Under the pieces are notes generated by a model. That model was given only the letters and a program-made list of their open reading frames with translations. It was not told where the DNA came from and searched no databases. Shown one piece after another: positions 1 to 9,548 of a DNA stretch of 64,000 nt. The position numbers and the translations under genes were made by a program. The DNA is taken from positions 930,001-994,000 of the forward strand of contig NZ_CP048814.1 of NCBI RefSeq assembly GCF_014217785.1, given 5' to 3'. The stretch comes from Rhodococcus triatomae (GTDB lineage Bacteria; Actinomycetota; Actinomycetes; Mycobacteriales; Mycobacteriaceae). Each line of letters begins with the position of its first letter. Within the stretch, counting starts at the first letter, position 1.

Positions 1-772
1 CCGCCATGAGGCACTGCGGGGTATTCACCACGAACAGCGTCTGCTCGAGCTGGCCGGCACCGACCAGTCCGGCCTCCTTGCGGCAGTGCTCGGTGTGATG
101 GCCCGGATACGACTCGTGTGCGATCAGCCGCGGCAGGTTCGCCCGGTGCTGTTTCAGATCGGAGTTGATCGCAACCTTCGACCGGTAGTCGCCCAGGTAG
201 TAGTTGAACCCCGACCACGGCTTGTCACCGACCACCTCGTACTCGACGGTCTCCGCGTCGGGCAGCGGATATCGGGCACGTACCAGGTCCCGCAACGCGC
301 TCGAGAACGCCTCGACGCACTCGGGAAGGCGCTCGGCCGGAATCTCGTCGGCGGCGCGGTGTGCCCGCACCCGGTCGGCGAGTGAGCCGGGCCCGGGCAG
401 CACCCGCTCCATCTTCCGGTGTGCCTCGCGGTACTCCTCCTCGTCACCGCGGGTGATCCGGACATCGAAGTACGCCTCCACCTCGTCGACGAAGCCGACG
501 TCGTCGCCCGCCAGCTTGCGTGCGGAGAGCTCGAGCGCCCGGAGGTGCGCGTCGAGGAACCGGGTGCGTTGCTCCGGCAGCCCCGCCGAGGGCAGTTCCG
601 TCCGGAGGGTGCGCGCGGTGCGCGAGAGTTCCCGCGGGTCCGGTCGCGGCGCGTTCTCCACCTGCCGCCGCAGCGCGGGATCGCCGGTGTAGGCGTCGAC
701 GAACCCTTCCTCGAGACGGTCGAAACCCAGACCCAGCAGCAGGTATTCGCGGACGAGTGTGTCGGGATCCAT
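1..772 (-). CDS. DUF885-type putative metallohydrolase, C-terminus cut by window edge
   Basis: About 257 residues are visible from an ATG at 772 (MDPDTLVREYLLLGLG); the gene continues off the left edge. The N-terminal half is charged and probably helical. Near residue 218 is HESYPGHHTEH, an HExxxGHH motif typical of DUF885 proteins, which are presumed zinc-dependent hydrolases of unknown substrate. It is transcribed divergently from coaA across 161 bases. The family call rests on this motif and the overall style; the missing C-terminus prevents a length check. No signal peptide is evident. Substrate unknown. Confidence 0.7.
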   Translation of the reverse strand, partial: MDPDTLVREYLLLGLGFDRLEEGFVDAYTGDPALRRQVENAPRPDPRELSRTARTLRTELPSAGLPEQRTRFLDAHLRALELSARKLAGDDVGFVDEVEAYFDVRITRGDEEEYREAHRKMERVLPGPGSLADRVRAHRAADEIPAERLPECVEAFSSALRDLVRARYPLPDAETVEYEVVGDKPWSGFNYYLGDYRSKVAINSDLKQHRANLPRLIAHESYPGHHTEHCRKEAGLVGAGQLEQTLFVVNTPQCLMA

Positions 773-816
773 GCCGTTCGACTCTAGTACCTGGTGGAAG
801 TACGACACGATGTAGG

Positions 817-841
817 ACAACCCGCCGACACGTCGGGTTGT
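817..841. promoter_or_regulatory. inverted repeat in DUF885/coaA divergent spacer
   Basis: The arms ACAACCCG and CGGGTTGT flank a 9-base centre in the 161-base spacer between two divergent genes. It could be a regulator site or a leader hairpin. No regulator gene sits beside it, and no clear -10 hexamer can be placed. Function is inferred only from position. Confidence 0.3.
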
Positions 842-933
842 GGGACCGAGCACAATCCGACTATGCAACCGCTACCGGCGAGCCCGCGCATGAAGAGTTC
901 ACGAGTACTCGGCACCGAGTGTGAGCTGCGCTG

Positions 934-1866
934 ATGTCCCGGATCAGTGAGCCGAGTCCGTACGTCGAGTTCGACCGCAAGCAGTGGCGCACACTGCGCA
1001 AGTCGACTCCGCTGGTGCTCACCGAGGAGGAGCTGCGGGGGCTGCGCGGTCTCGGTGAGCAGATCGACCTCGAGGAAGTGGCCGAGGTCTACCTGCCCCT
1101 CGCCCGCCTGATCCACCTCCAGGTCGCCGCTCGCCAGCGACTGTTCGCCGCGACCGCGACCTTCCTCGGGGAGAAGCACCCGGACCGGCAGGTGCCGTTC
1201 GTGATCGGTGTCGCCGGCAGCGTCGCGGTCGGCAAGTCCACCACGGCCCGCGTCCTGCAGGCACTGCTCGCCCGGTGGGAGCACCATCCGCGCGTGGATC
1301 TGGTCACCACGGACGGTTTCCTGTACCCCACCAGGGAGCTCGAACGCCGGGGCATCATGCACCGCAAGGGCTTTCCGGAAAGCTACGACCGCCGGAAGCT
1401 GCTGCGTTTCGTGACGGAGGTGAAATCCGGTGCCCGCGAGGTCGCGGCGCCGATCTACTCGCACATCTCCTACGACGTCGTGCCGGGCCAGTTCCACCTC
1501 ATCCGTCAACCCGACATCCTCATCATCGAGGGCCTCAACGTCCTGCAGACCGGCCCCCGGTTGATGGTGTCGGACCTGTTCGACTTCTCCATCTACGTCG
1601 ATGCCCGGATCGAGGACATCGAGAAGTGGTACGTGGACCGCTTCCTGGCGCTGCGCAAGACGTCGTTCGCCGACCCGGACGCACACTTCCACCACTACGC
1701 GAGCCTGTCCGACCGTGATGCGACGGCCGCCGCGAAGGAGATCTGGAACAGCATCAACCGGCCGAACCTGGTGGAGAACATCCTGCCGACCCGGCCGCGG
1801 GCGACGCTGGTGCTGCGCAAGGACGCCGATCACTCGATCAACCGGCTGCGCCTGCGCAAACTGTGA
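934..1866 (+). CDS. coaA: pantothenate kinase type I
   Basis: This cytosolic enzyme phosphorylates pantothenate, the first committed step of coenzyme A synthesis. The protein has 310 residues, the usual bacterial type I PanK length. The P-loop GSVAVGKST lies at residues 95-103, followed by the family segments TTDGFLYP and RKGFPESYD. The C-terminus ends with a basic NRLRLRKL tail. The ATG at 934 gives the family's normal N-terminus ([15 protein letters not shown]). It corresponds to M. tuberculosis coaA (Rv1092c, from memory) and opens a block with conserved gene order. It converges on the YeeE-type gene with a 53-base gap. Confidence 0.95.
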   Translation: MSRISEPSPYVEFDRKQWRTLRKSTPLVLTEEELRGLRGLGEQIDLEEVAEVYLPLARLIHLQVAARQRLFAATATFLGEKHPDRQVPFVIGVAGSVAVGKSTTARVLQALLARWEHHPRVDLVTTDGFLYPTRELERRGIMHRKGFPESYDRRKLLRFVTEVKSGAREVAAPIYSHISYDVVPGQFHLIRQPDILIIEGLNVLQTGPRLMVSDLFDFSIYVDARIEDIEKWYVDRFLALRKTSFADPDAHFHHYASLSDRDATAAAKEIWNSINRPNLVENILPTRPRATLVLRKDADHSINRLRLRKL

Positions 1867-1919
1867 GACCGCCCGGCGGCCGATCCGCTGCGCCCGGGAA
1901 CGATGCCCGGATTCGATGC

Positions 1920-3185
1920 TCAGGAACGATGTAGGCCGAGCCGGAAGCCGGCCCACAGCGCCAGCACCACGGAGACGGCGAAGACCCACCCGGACACGGC
2001 GAGTGCCTGCGTGCCCGAGAGGAACACGCCGACCGTGCAGCCGAGGCCGATCACCGCGCCCCAGCCGAGCATGATCCCGCCGAGCACGGCGGTCAGGCCC
2101 TGCCGCGCACTCATCCGCTCCCAGCGGACGCGACGCCCCGGGAGGGCCGCGGCCAGTGATCCGACGACGATGCCGCCGACGAGCCAGCCGTTGGTGGTGA
2201 CGGTGTCGACGACCAGTGCGACGCAGCCGGCGAGGCGTTCGTCGAGCCCGCGCAGGGTGACCGGCAACAGATCCCGCTCGTGGAGAACCGTGCGGGTCAG
2301 ACCGCTCAGCTGCGACGTCACGCCCAGCGGCTGGTCGCGGAGATAGGCGGCGACACCGACGAGTCCGACCAGTCCACCCGTGAGCAACGTCGGCCATCGA
2401 GTGAAGAACAGCTGCCTGCGGATCTCCGGTCCGTCGATCCGGCGGGAATCCCGCTGCGGCTCAGCCGGGTTCCATCGCAACAGCACCACGGCGATCCCCG
2501 CGAGTACCGCGAGCTGGAACACGGTGGCGATCCCGTAGCCGCCCCCGGCCGGCAGCCACGGCGACGGGGCACCCTCGATCAGTGCGCCGTAGATCGGATT
2601 CCAGGTAGCGAATCCGACGCCGAACCCCACCAGCGCGCCCAGCAGGGCCGGCACGGCCCGCACACTGCCCTCCCCGAGCCGGTACAGGTGCCCGGCGATA
2701 CAACCGCCGGAGATCACGACGCCGAGCCCGAACACGATGCCCGCCAGTACCAGTGCCGGTCCCACCGGCGCGATGTGCGCCCCGGCGGGAAGCCGGCCGC
2801 CGGACGGGTCGGGGAGTCGGAGGGAGAAGATCAGCACGTAGCCCACGGTGCCGACTGCCAGCGCGGCCAGGACGGCGAAGGCTCCGCGACTGTTCTTCTC
2901 CACGAACAGGTCCCGGGAGATGCAATAGAAGCAGAACCGGCCGCGCTGGAACAGTACGCCCAGCGCGGTGCCGGCCAGCAGGGCGAAGGATGCCGCGCTT
3001 CCGCCGAGGCCCTCCCCACGTGTGGCACCGAGGTGGTAGGCGACGGCGAGAACCGTCAGGCCCAGTGCCGCGGCGAGCGCAGTGCGCGCGCCGTCACCGC
3101 GGATCCACCCCGGGGGTGGGTCGGCGGACCCGGGCGCCGCGGGCACCGTTGCCACCGACCCGACCCCGTCCGGGTGCCGGGACAC
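1920..3185 (-). CDS. YeeE/YedE-family (DUF395) sulfur-compound transporter
   Basis: This polytopic membrane protein of about 421 residues carries the YeeE signatures. They are GRFCFYC (Cys85, Cys88), SGGCIAGHLYRLGEG (Cys162) and GLGCTVGVFLSG near the C-terminus (Cys383). In studied YeeE proteins the conserved cysteines relay thiosulfate across the membrane. The start chosen is the GTG at 3185, because any longer reading would run deep into the upstream rhodanese gene. It lies five bases downstream of the rhodanese stop, so the two are almost certainly one operon. The first 30 residues are proline-rich and cytosolic-looking. Thiosulfate as the substrate is inferred from the family and the partner gene. 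Confidence 0.85.
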   Translation of the reverse strand: MSRHPDGVGSVATVPAAPGSADPPPGWIRGDGARTALAAALGLTVLAVAYHLGATRGEGLGGSAASFALLAGTALGVLFQRGRFCFYCISRDLFVEKNSRGAFAVLAALAVGTVGYVLIFSLRLPDPSGGRLPAGAHIAPVGPALVLAGIVFGLGVVISGGCIAGHLYRLGEGSVRAVPALLGALVGFGVGFATWNPIYGALIEGAPSPWLPAGGGYGIATVFQLAVLAGIAVVLLRWNPAEPQRDSRRIDGPEIRRQLFFTRWPTLLTGGLVGLVGVAAYLRDQPLGVTSQLSGLTRTVLHERDLLPVTLRGLDERLAGCVALVVDTVTTNGWLVGGIVVGSLAAALPGRRVRWERMSARQGLTAVLGGIMLGWGAVIGLGCTVGVFLSGTQALAVSGWVFAVSVVLALWAGFRLGLHRS

Positions 3186-3190
3186 CCGGT

Positions 3191-4357
3191 TCAGCCCCAC
3201 AGTCCGCCGCGGCGGCCGGTGTCGTTCTGTACCGGGACTCCCACCGAGTTGCCCCATTCGCTCCAGGAGCCGTCGTAGACCGCGACCTCCGCACCGAGAA
3301 TCTGGCTGAGCGCGAACCAGGTGTGGCTGGCGCGCTCCCCGATCCGGCAGTAGGTGACGACCGGGTTGTCGAGATCGACGCCCGCTTCCTCGTAGATCCG
3401 GCGGATCTCGTCGGCGCTCTTGTACGTACCGTCGTCCTCGACGATCGCACCCCAGGGAACGTTGACCGCGCTCGGGATGTGGCCCCACACCGTGGCGCCC
3501 TCGCCGGGGAAGGTCTGGAGGTTCACCCCGGCCTCACCGGAGTACTCGCTCGCCGAACGGATGTCGACGAGTGAGACCGCGTGCTCGTCGACGACGACGT
3601 CCAGCAACTCCGCCTGGAAGGCCCGGAGGTCGAAGTTCTGTGGCTTCGCCTCGAACGTGCCCGGTGCGTACTGCGGAACCTCCTGGACCAGTTCCCGGCC
3701 GTCGACCTGTTCCCACTTCTTCAGGCCACCGTCGAGCAGTCGAACGTCGGGGACACCGTAGAGCTTGAACAACCACGCCCCGTACGCGGCGAACCAGTTG
3801 TCGTTGTCGCCGTAGAGGACCACGGTCGAATCGTCCGAGATACCCAGGCCCCGAGCGAGTTCGGCGAATTCGTCCTGGGTGACGAACTCGCGCAGGTTCT
3901 CCCGGACGACATCCGTTCCCCAGTCCACGTACTGGGCGCCGGGGATGTGGCCCTCGGCGTACGGGGTGAGCTCCGAACTCGCCAGGTTCTCGGAGATGTC
4001 GATCAGGACGATGTCGTTCTCCTCGAGCCCCGCTTCGATCTTCTCGGCCAGCCAGTCCGTGCCGACGAGGACGTTCTCGAGGTCCTCGGTGCCGCCCTGG
4101 TGCACGTCGTCGAAGCCGCGATGTTCGCCGGTGGCGAGCGACTGGGCGCTGACGGCGGCGATCTCACCACCGGTGCTGCCGGGCACCGCCGCCGAATCGT
4201 CGCCACCACCACCGCCTCCCGCGATGAGCGCCCCGCCGGTGGCGGCGAGCGCCGCCACCGCCAGGAAGGCGACACCGGTCAGCCACGGACGTTTCGTGGG
4301 GGTGGTGCCGGGATCGCCGCCCTGCGCGGCCGGTTCGGTCTTCTCTGGGTCGGACAT
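3191..4357 (-). CDS. membrane-anchored tandem rhodanese (thiosulfate sulfurtransferase)
   Basis: The protein has 388 residues. A hydrophobic helix at about 24-46 is followed by a Gly-rich linker, which suggests an exported domain anchored at the N-terminus. Two rhodanese domains follow, at roughly 85-215 and 240-370. The C-terminal one has the active loop YCRIGERASHT with Cys337. The N-terminal one has Asp in the equivalent YGDNDNW loop and is therefore catalytically silent, as in classic two-domain sulfurtransferases. The ATG at 4357 is preceded by GAGAGG and is preferred to an in-frame start 57 bases upstream. It is the first gene of a pair with the YeeE transporter, so it may process thiosulfate outside the membrane. 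Confidence 0.87.
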   Translation of the reverse strand: MSDPEKTEPAAQGGDPGTTPTKRPWLTGVAFLAVAALAATGGALIAGGGGGGDDSAAVPGSTGGEIAAVSAQSLATGEHRGFDDVHQGGTEDLENVLVGTDWLAEKIEAGLEENDIVLIDISENLASSELTPYAEGHIPGAQYVDWGTDVVRENLREFVTQDEFAELARGLGISDDSTVVLYGDNDNWFAAYGAWLFKLYGVPDVRLLDGGLKKWEQVDGRELVQEVPQYAPGTFEAKPQNFDLRAFQAELLDVVVDEHAVSLVDIRSASEYSGEAGVNLQTFPGEGATVWGHIPSAVNVPWGAIVEDDGTYKSADEIRRIYEEAGVDLDNPVVTYCRIGERASHTWFALSQILGAEVAVYDGSWSEWGNSVGVPVQNDTGRRGGLWG

Positions 4358-4532
4358 GATCGGCCTCTCGATTGTCGGTCGTGACGCGAGGACCCGACCG
4401 AAACCGCGGGCCACCCGTCAGACCGGAAAACCAAGTCGCGAGGCGAGCGATGTCACCAGTTGAAGAAATGCACAATTAAAAGTAAAGGCACCCGTGCACG
4501 ACTGCGACCGTGTACCGGGCCCCGAGGCGGCA

Positions 4533-5324
4533 CTACGTCCCGAAGCGCCGATGCCGGGCGGCGTAGTCCCGCAGGGCACGCAGGAAGTCCACCCGCCGGA
4601 ACTCCGGCCAGTACGCCTCGGTGAACCAGATTTCCGAGTAGGCGCTCTGCCACAACAGGAATCCGGACAGTCGCTGTTCGCCGGAGGTCCGTATCACCAG
4701 GTCCGGATCCGGCTGGCCCGAGGTGTAGAGATGGCGTTCGATGTTGTCGACGGTGATCGATTCGACGAGCGCGTCCCCGGCCAGCCCCTCCTGGAGCTTC
4801 TCGCCGACGAGTGACTGCACGGCGTCGGCGATCTCCTGCCTGCCGCCGTAGCCGATGGCCACGTTGACGTGGGTCCCGGTGCGGCCCTGGGTTCGTTCGG
4901 CCGCGTCGCGCAGCCTCCGCGACAGCCCGGGGGGAAGGAGGTCGAGCGCGCCGACGATCTTGACGCTCCAGTTCTGGTCGGGACCGGAGATCTCCTCGAC
5001 GACGTCGGTGATGATCTCGAGCAGGGTGTCCAGCTCGCCGGGGTCGCGGCGCAGGTTCTCCGTGGAGAGCAGATAGATGGTGGCCATCTCGATCCCGGCG
5101 GCGTCACACCAGCCCAGCATCTCGGCGATCTTCAGCGCACCCATCCGGTGGCCGTGACTGACGTCCGTGAACCCGTTCTCCCGCGCCCACCGGCGGTTGC
5201 CGTCGCACATCACGGCCACGTGGCGTGGGTGCTGCAAGCCGTCGAGCCGCGACAGCAACCGTCGCTCGTAAATCGTGTACAGCAGGGAACGCGCACTCAC
5301 CGGGCTATCACCATGGGTACCCAC
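4533..5324 (-). CDS. uppS: cis-prenyltransferase, probable Z-farnesyl diphosphate synthase (Rv1086-like)
   Basis: This isoprenyl transferase family protein condenses isopentenyl diphosphate in Z configuration to make polyprenyl carrier precursors for cell-wall synthesis. It has 263 residues from the GTG at 5324; a second GTG at 5300 is also possible. Family motifs are HVAVMCDGNRRWAR with the catalytic Asp41, LLSTENLRR, and RTSGEQRLSGFLLWQ near the C-terminus. The N-terminal style and neighbours (hemolysin III, DUF255 protein) match Rv1086, the short-chain Z-FPP synthase, rather than the long-chain Rv2361c enzyme. Chain length itself cannot be read from the sequence. Confidence 0.9.
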   Translation of the reverse strand: MGTHGDSPVSARSLLYTIYERRLLSRLDGLQHPRHVAVMCDGNRRWARENGFTDVSHGHRMGALKIAEMLGWCDAAGIEMATIYLLSTENLRRDPGELDTLLEIITDVVEEISGPDQNWSVKIVGALDLLPPGLSRRLRDAAERTQGRTGTHVNVAIGYGGRQEIADAVQSLVGEKLQEGLAGDALVESITVDNIERHLYTSGQPDPDLVIRTSGEQRLSGFLLWQSAYSEIWFTEAYWPEFRRVDFLRALRDYAARHRRFGT

Positions 5325-5410
5325 ACTACGCCGTCGCCGTCACCCCACCACCGGCGAAGGGCCCGTGTGTTCCCGTCATCGGTTACCGGCCGGTACGCTG
5401 ACCCACACGG

Positions 5411-5438
5411 CCGTAACCTACGCTTGCGTAGGTTACGG
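5411..5438. promoter_or_regulatory. perfect 13+2+13 palindrome in uppS/hemolysin III divergent promoter region
   Basis: The arms CCGTAACCTACGC and GCGTAGGTTACGG are exact reverse complements around TT. The element lies 87 bases upstream of the uppS start and about 80 bases upstream of the preferred hemolysin III start. That is a typical place for a dimeric repressor operator. The repressor is unknown; the TetR gene at 6177 is a nearby candidate but has its own likely site at 6877. Confidence 0.6.
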
Positions 5439-5518
5439 AACCGCCGGTGACCGACTCGGGAGAGCCCCGGTCGCCGCAACTCGTGAGAGTCCCGCGACCG
5501 ACAGTGAGGAGCCCCGAC

Positions 5519-6184
5519 GTGACGGCATCCGGAATCGACGAGATCCCCGTCAAACCGCGCATGCGCGGGTGGATTCACCTCTGGGCGTTCGCCGTCGCGG
5601 TCGTCGCCGGCGCGGCGCTGGTGACCTACGCGGCGCTCGAGGTCTCCACCACGGCAGTGGTCGCGACCTCCGTCTACAGCGTGACGGTGTGCGGCCTGTT
5701 CGCGGTGAGCGCCACCTACCACCGGATCCACTGGAACACCGTCTCCGCCCGGATCTGGATGAAGCGTGCGGACCATTCGATGATCTTCCTGTTCATCGCC
5801 GGGAGCTACACGCCGTTCGCACTGCTCGCCCTGCCCACCGAGACCGGTCGCACGCTGCTCGTCGTGGTCTGGTCCGGCGCCCTCGCCGGAGTCGCACTGA
5901 AGATGCTCTGGCCCACCGCCCCGCGCTGGGTCGGGGTGCCGCTGTATCTGTTGCTGGGATGGGCGATCGTGCCCGTCGCCCCCGAACTGATCGACCAGGC
6001 CGGGGTCACCCCGATGATCCTGCTCCTCGTCGGCGGACTGTTCTACAGCGGCGGCGCGATCCTGTACGCCACCAAGTGGCCCAATCCGTGGCCGGGCACC
6101 TTCGGTCACCACGAGTTCTTCCACGCGGCCACCGCGATCGCCGCGCTGTGCCACTACGTCGCCGTGTGGTGGATCCTCACGTGA
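5519..6184 (+). CDS. hemolysin III / PAQR-type membrane protein
   Basis: This integral membrane protein has about 222 residues and seven predicted helices. It contains the family histidines SATYHRIHW and DHSMIFLFIAGSYTPF near the first helices, and HHEFFHAATAIAALCHY at the C-terminus. The PAQR/HlyIII family is linked to metal-dependent hydrolase-like sites in the membrane; its bacterial role is unsettled. The GTG at 5519 is chosen because GAGGAG lies seven bases upstream. An in-frame GTG at 5447 would add 24 residues and cannot be excluded. It corresponds to Rv1085c in the conserved block. Its 3' end overlaps the convergent TetR gene by eight bases. Confidence 0.9.
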   Translation: MTASGIDEIPVKPRMRGWIHLWAFAVAVVAGAALVTYAALEVSTTAVVATSVYSVTVCGLFAVSATYHRIHWNTVSARIWMKRADHSMIFLFIAGSYTPFALLALPTETGRTLLVVVWSGALAGVALKMLWPTAPRWVGVPLYLLLGWAIVPVAPELIDQAGVTPMILLLVGGLFYSGGAILYATKWPNPWPGTFGHHEFFHAATAIAALCHYVAVWWILT

Positions 6185-6806
6185 GGCTCGTCGAGCCCGG
6201 CCCGCGCGTGAACACCGCCAGAGCGGTGTCCACCACCTCGCCCAGCGGATCGGAGAACCCCGACTCCACCCAGTGGTAGACCGCGGAGATGAACCCCCAC
6301 ACCGCCATCGCGACGAGCACACGCACCTCGAGGTCGTCCTCGTCGCGGCCGAGCCGACTCGCCACGATCGAGCGGATCTCGGCCTCGTAGTGCTCGGCGT
6401 CCCGGGTCATTCCCGCTCGCACGTCGGGTTCGGTCACCACGTACCGCATCCTGCGCTGGATCTGCACTTCCTCCTCCGGCCCGATGGCCGCCATGACGAA
6501 CGCGATACCCGCTCGCAGGCCCTGCATCAGTTCCGACACCGTCCAGGTCGCACCGGGGTCCACGGTCCTCAGCATCTCGAGAATCTGCGGATCGTATTCG
6601 TCATGGAGCACCAGTCGCTCCTTGGTGCCGAAGTAGCGATACACCGAACTGGGTGAGACCTGCGCCTGAGCCGCGACCTGTTCGATCGTGACGGTGCGGT
6701 ATCCGTGCCGGTCGAACAGATCCAGGGCCACCGCCTGGATCCGCTGCATCGCCTCGAGTCGCTTGCGTTCGCGCAATCCGGGCGCCTTCGGGAGTTGTTC
6801 GGTCAC
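6177..6806 (-). CDS. TetR-family repressor of the adjacent ABC efflux operon (Rv1219c-like)
   Basis: The regulator has 210 residues from the GTG at 6806. The helix-turn-helix spans about residues 15-60 (RIQAVALDLFDRHGYRTV, then QAQVSPSSVYRYFGTKERLV). The C-terminal ligand domain is characteristic only at a general level. It is divergent from an ATPase-permease pair, the arrangement of Rv1219c with Rv1218c-Rv1217c, where the TetR protein represses a multidrug exporter. A perfect inverted repeat at 6877-6898 in the divergent spacer is its probable operator. The start is placed where the TetR N-terminus normally begins; an upstream extension would cover the operator. Confidence 0.88.
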   Translation of the reverse strand: MTEQLPKAPGLRERKRLEAMQRIQAVALDLFDRHGYRTVTIEQVAAQAQVSPSSVYRYFGTKERLVLHDEYDPQILEMLRTVDPGATWTVSELMQGLRAGIAFVMAAIGPEEEVQIQRRMRYVVTEPDVRAGMTRDAEHYEAEIRSIVASRLGRDEDDLEVRVLVAMAVWGFISAVYHWVESGFSDPLGEVVDTALAVFTRGPGSTSLT

Positions 6807-6876
6807 CCGAACGAGCCTACCCAGCCTCAGCGAAAAACTGAAAGTCACTTGCACTTTTTGTGTCGAGAATCGTAGA

Positions 6877-6898
6877 GTCACTGTCATTAGACAGTGAC
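6877..6898. promoter_or_regulatory. TetR operator candidate between repressor and ABC exporter
   Basis: GTCACTGTC and GACAGTGAC are exact 9-base arms around ATTA. The site lies 71 bases upstream of the TetR start and 45 bases upstream of the ATPase start, so one bound dimer could block both promoters. A related half-site, GTCACTTGCACTT, lies just upstream at 6844-6856. Assignment to the adjacent TetR protein is by position. Confidence 0.65.
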
Positions 6899-6942
6899 AT
6901 TCACTTGACGGCATTCACTCGAGACGACGTCTGGGGACCGCG

Positions 6943-7902
6943 ATGACCACACATTCGGAACAGCAGCACGAGAGGGACCTGGCCGAGCCCGTCGTGCGGG
7001 TCGAAGGGCTGGTGAAGAACTACGGCAGCTTCCGCGCACTGTCCGGCCTCGACCTGAGGGTGGGCCCCGGCGAGGTCCACGGTTTCCTCGGCCCCAACGG
7101 GGCGGGAAAGTCGACCACCATCCGCATCCTGCTCGGCCTGCTCGGGCACGACTCCGGCACCGCCGAGGTGTTCGGGCTGCACCCGCGACGCGACGCCCTC
7201 GCCATCCACCGCCGAATCGCCTACGTCCCCGGTGACGTCAACCTCTGGCCCGCCCTCACCGGCGGCGAGGTGATCGACCTGTTCGGCAGGATGCGCGCGA
7301 ATCATGACCGGCGCCGCCGCGACGAACTCGTCGACCGCTTCGACCTGGACCCCACCAAGCGCGCCGGTACCTACTCGAAGGGCAACCGGCAGAAGGTGGC
7401 CCTGGTCTCGGCCTTCTCCGCAGACGCGGACCTGCTCGTCCTGGACGAGCCCACCTCCGGTCTCGATCCGTTGATGGAACGGGTCTTCACCGAGTGCGTC
7501 CGTGAGGCACGGGAGCGCGGGTGCACGATTCTGCTGTCGAGTCACATCCTCAGCGAGGTCGAGAAGCTGTGCGAGCGAGTCAGCATCATCCGCGCGGGCC
7601 GGACCGTACAGTCGGGCAGTCTGGACGGCCTGCGCGCACGCACGAGAACGTTCGTGGACGCGACCACCCGGACCCCGGCCACCGACCTCGCCGGCTCACC
7701 GGGCGTCACCGATCTCGAATCCGACGGTCTCCATGTTCGATTCGCGGTCGACGCCGAGCACCTCGACGGGGCGATCGCGTGCCTCGGACGGCACGGGCTC
7801 GTCGCGTTGACCTCGACGCCACCGGCGCTCGAGGACCTGTTCCTCGAACACTATTCTCCGGCGCCCGTCGCCGAGCCCGCCGCGGTCGGAGCGCGGTCGT
7901 GA
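6943..7902 (+). CDS. ABC exporter ATP-binding subunit (Rv1218c-like)
   Basis: This cytosolic ATPase has 319 residues. Walker A is GPNGAGKST at about residues 50-58, the signature is [11 protein letters not shown], and Walker B is [13 protein letters not shown], followed by the [12 protein letters not shown] switch region. The C-terminal third is the drug-efflux (DrrA-like) extension. It is coupled to the permease by a GTGA overlap, and the divergent TetR gene completes a drug-efflux cassette. The substrate is probably a hydrophobic drug or lipid, by analogy with Rv1218c-Rv1217c. Confidence 0.92.
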   Translation: MTTHSEQQHERDLAEPVVRVEGLVKNYGSFRALSGLDLRVGPGEVHGFLGPNGAGKSTTIRILLGLLGHDSGTAEVFGLHPRRDALAIHRRIAYVPGDVNLWPALTGGEVIDLFGRMRANHDRRRRDELVDRFDLDPTKRAGTYSKGNRQKVALVSAFSADADLLVLDEPTSGLDPLMERVFTECVREARERGCTILLSSHILSEVEKLCERVSIIRAGRTVQSGSLDGLRARTRTFVDATTRTPATDLAGSPGVTDLESDGLHVRFAVDAEHLDGAIACLGRHGLVALTSTPPALEDLFLEHYSPAPVAEPAAVGARS

Positions 7903-9545
7903 CCACCACCTCCGCCCCGGCCGCTCCCGCGCGGGCGTTCACCGGCACCACCGTCGCGCTGCGCCTGATCCTGCGGCTCGAGCGCACGCTCCTGTCGGTG
8001 TGGATCGTCGCCACCGTCGCGCTGGTCGCGGGTGTCGCCTTCGGGATCGCGGCCCTGTACCCCACCGCCGCCGATCGCTTCTCCTACGGTGCCGCGACGT
8101 CGACGATCGTGGCGTCCCATGCACTGAACGGGCCTCCCGTGGGACTGACGAGCCTGGGCGGTATCGCCGTGTTCGAGGCGGGCTGGTACATCGCCCTCGC
8201 CGTCGCCGCGCTCAACATCGTCGTCGTCGCCCGGCACTCGCGCGGCGCCGAGGAACTCGGGCGCCTGGAGATGTTGCGCGCCGGACTGTTCGGGACACAC
8301 GCGAACCTCGCCGCCCTGCTCGCCGTCGTGGTCGGTACCGATCTGCTCGTCGGCGCCGGCGCGGCCACCGCCCTCGTCGTCGCGGGCGCCGGTGTGGAGG
8401 GTGCGGTCGTGTTCGGCGCCGCGCTCGCGACCGTCGGCGTCACCTTCGCCGCCGTCACGGCCCTCGCCGCCCAACTCACCGAGCACGTGCGTGGTACCTA
8501 CGCCATCGCCTTCTCCACCCTGGGGGTCGCCTTCGCCCTGCGCGCGATCGGCGACGCGGGATCGGTGTCCTTCGCGTCCTGGCTCTCGCCGCTCGGCTGG
8601 GCGCAGGCCGCGCATGCCTTCGCCGACAACCGATGGTGGCCACTCTTCCTCGCCTGGTCCGTCAGTGGCCTCCTCGTCGTCGGGGCGTTCTCGATCGAGG
8701 CGCGGCGCGATCACGATGCCGGCCTGCTCCGTCCTCGCCCCGGGCCCGCCGAGGGCGCGCCCGGCCTGGCATCGGCGGGTGCGTTGGCTCGCCGCAGCTA
8801 CCGGGGCCCGGCGATCGGATGGGTGGTGGCAGGTGTCGGCCTCGGTGCGGCCTTCGGCGTGGTCGGCGCGGACGCCGAGCAGATGGCACAGAGCTCGGCC
8901 GCGGCGCTCGAGCTGATGGGCGGCTTCACCACCGGCGATCTCGTGGATTCCTACTTCGCGATGGCGGCGCTGTTCGTCGCGATTCTCGCGAGCGCGGGCG
9001 CACTGGTCGCCGTCCTGCGCACCCGGGTCGAGGAGGATTCCGGCCGCGCCGACACCGTACTGGCCACACCGGTGAGCCGCCTGCGCTGGCTCGGCAGCCA
9101 CGTGCTGGTCGCGGGGATCGTCTCCGCCCTGGTGCTCGTGGGCGGGGGTCTCGGGCTCGGCGGAGCGCACGCGCTACGCACCGGCGAGGCCGGCGCGGTC
9201 GCGGAGATGGCCGGCGCCGCCCTCGCCCACCTGCCCGCCGTGTGGCTCTTCCTCGCGGTGGCGGTCGCCCTGTTCGGCTTCGCTCCGGCCCGGACGTCGC
9301 TGGTGTGGATCCTGTTCGCCTGGTCCGCCGTCGTCACGATCCTCGGGCCGACGCTCCGGCTGCCCGATGCCGTGCAGGATCTCTCGCCGTTCGAGCACAC
9401 TCCGCGACTGCCCGGGACCGCCGTCCTCGGTTCGGTGGGCAGCGGCGCGAGCACGTCGCTGGTCGCCGTGGCACTGCTGGTGATCGCCGCCGCCGTCGTC
9501 GCCGCTGCCGGATGCGTCGGCTTCGACCGGCGTGACGTGCGTTGA
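7899..9545 (+). CDS. ABC exporter permease, 12-helix ABC-2 type (Rv1217c-like)
   Basis: The start is the GTG at 7899, which overlaps the ATPase stop codon (GTGA). The 548-residue product equals my recollection of Rv1217c's length. It has about twelve hydrophobic segments in two six-helix halves, split by a charged loop near residues 260-300, so it looks like two ABC-2 permease modules in one chain. It would pair with two copies of the ATPase. Residues 1-15 are a short Ala/Pro-rich cytosolic tail. Role: export of drugs or hydrophobic compounds, by homology. Confidence 0.9.
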   Translation: MTTTSAPAAPARAFTGTTVALRLILRLERTLLSVWIVATVALVAGVAFGIAALYPTAADRFSYGAATSTIVASHALNGPPVGLTSLGGIAVFEAGWYIALAVAALNIVVVARHSRGAEELGRLEMLRAGLFGTHANLAALLAVVVGTDLLVGAGAATALVVAGAGVEGAVVFGAALATVGVTFAAVTALAAQLTEHVRGTYAIAFSTLGVAFALRAIGDAGSVSFASWLSPLGWAQAAHAFADNRWWPLFLAWSVSGLLVVGAFSIEARRDHDAGLLRPRPGPAEGAPGLASAGALARRSYRGPAIGWVVAGVGLGAAFGVVGADAEQMAQSSAAALELMGGFTTGDLVDSYFAMAALFVAILASAGALVAVLRTRVEEDSGRADTVLATPVSRLRWLGSHVLVAGIVSALVLVGGGLGLGGAHALRTGEAGAVAEMAGAALAHLPAVWLFLAVAVALFGFAPARTSLVWILFAWSAVVTILGPTLRLPDAVQDLSPFEHTPRLPGTAVLGSVGSGASTSLVAVALLVIAAAVVAAAGCVGFDRRDVR

Positions 9546-9548
9546 CTC

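Noticed and set aside
784-2397. 537-residue open frame antisense to coaA
   Set aside because: It is a GC-rich shadow with no recognisable domain and covers the well-supported pantothenate kinase.
7851-9170. 439-residue antisense frame over the ABC permease
   Set aside because: Composition is Arg/Gly/Asp-rich shadow sequence; the permease on the plus strand has clear membrane helices and coupling.
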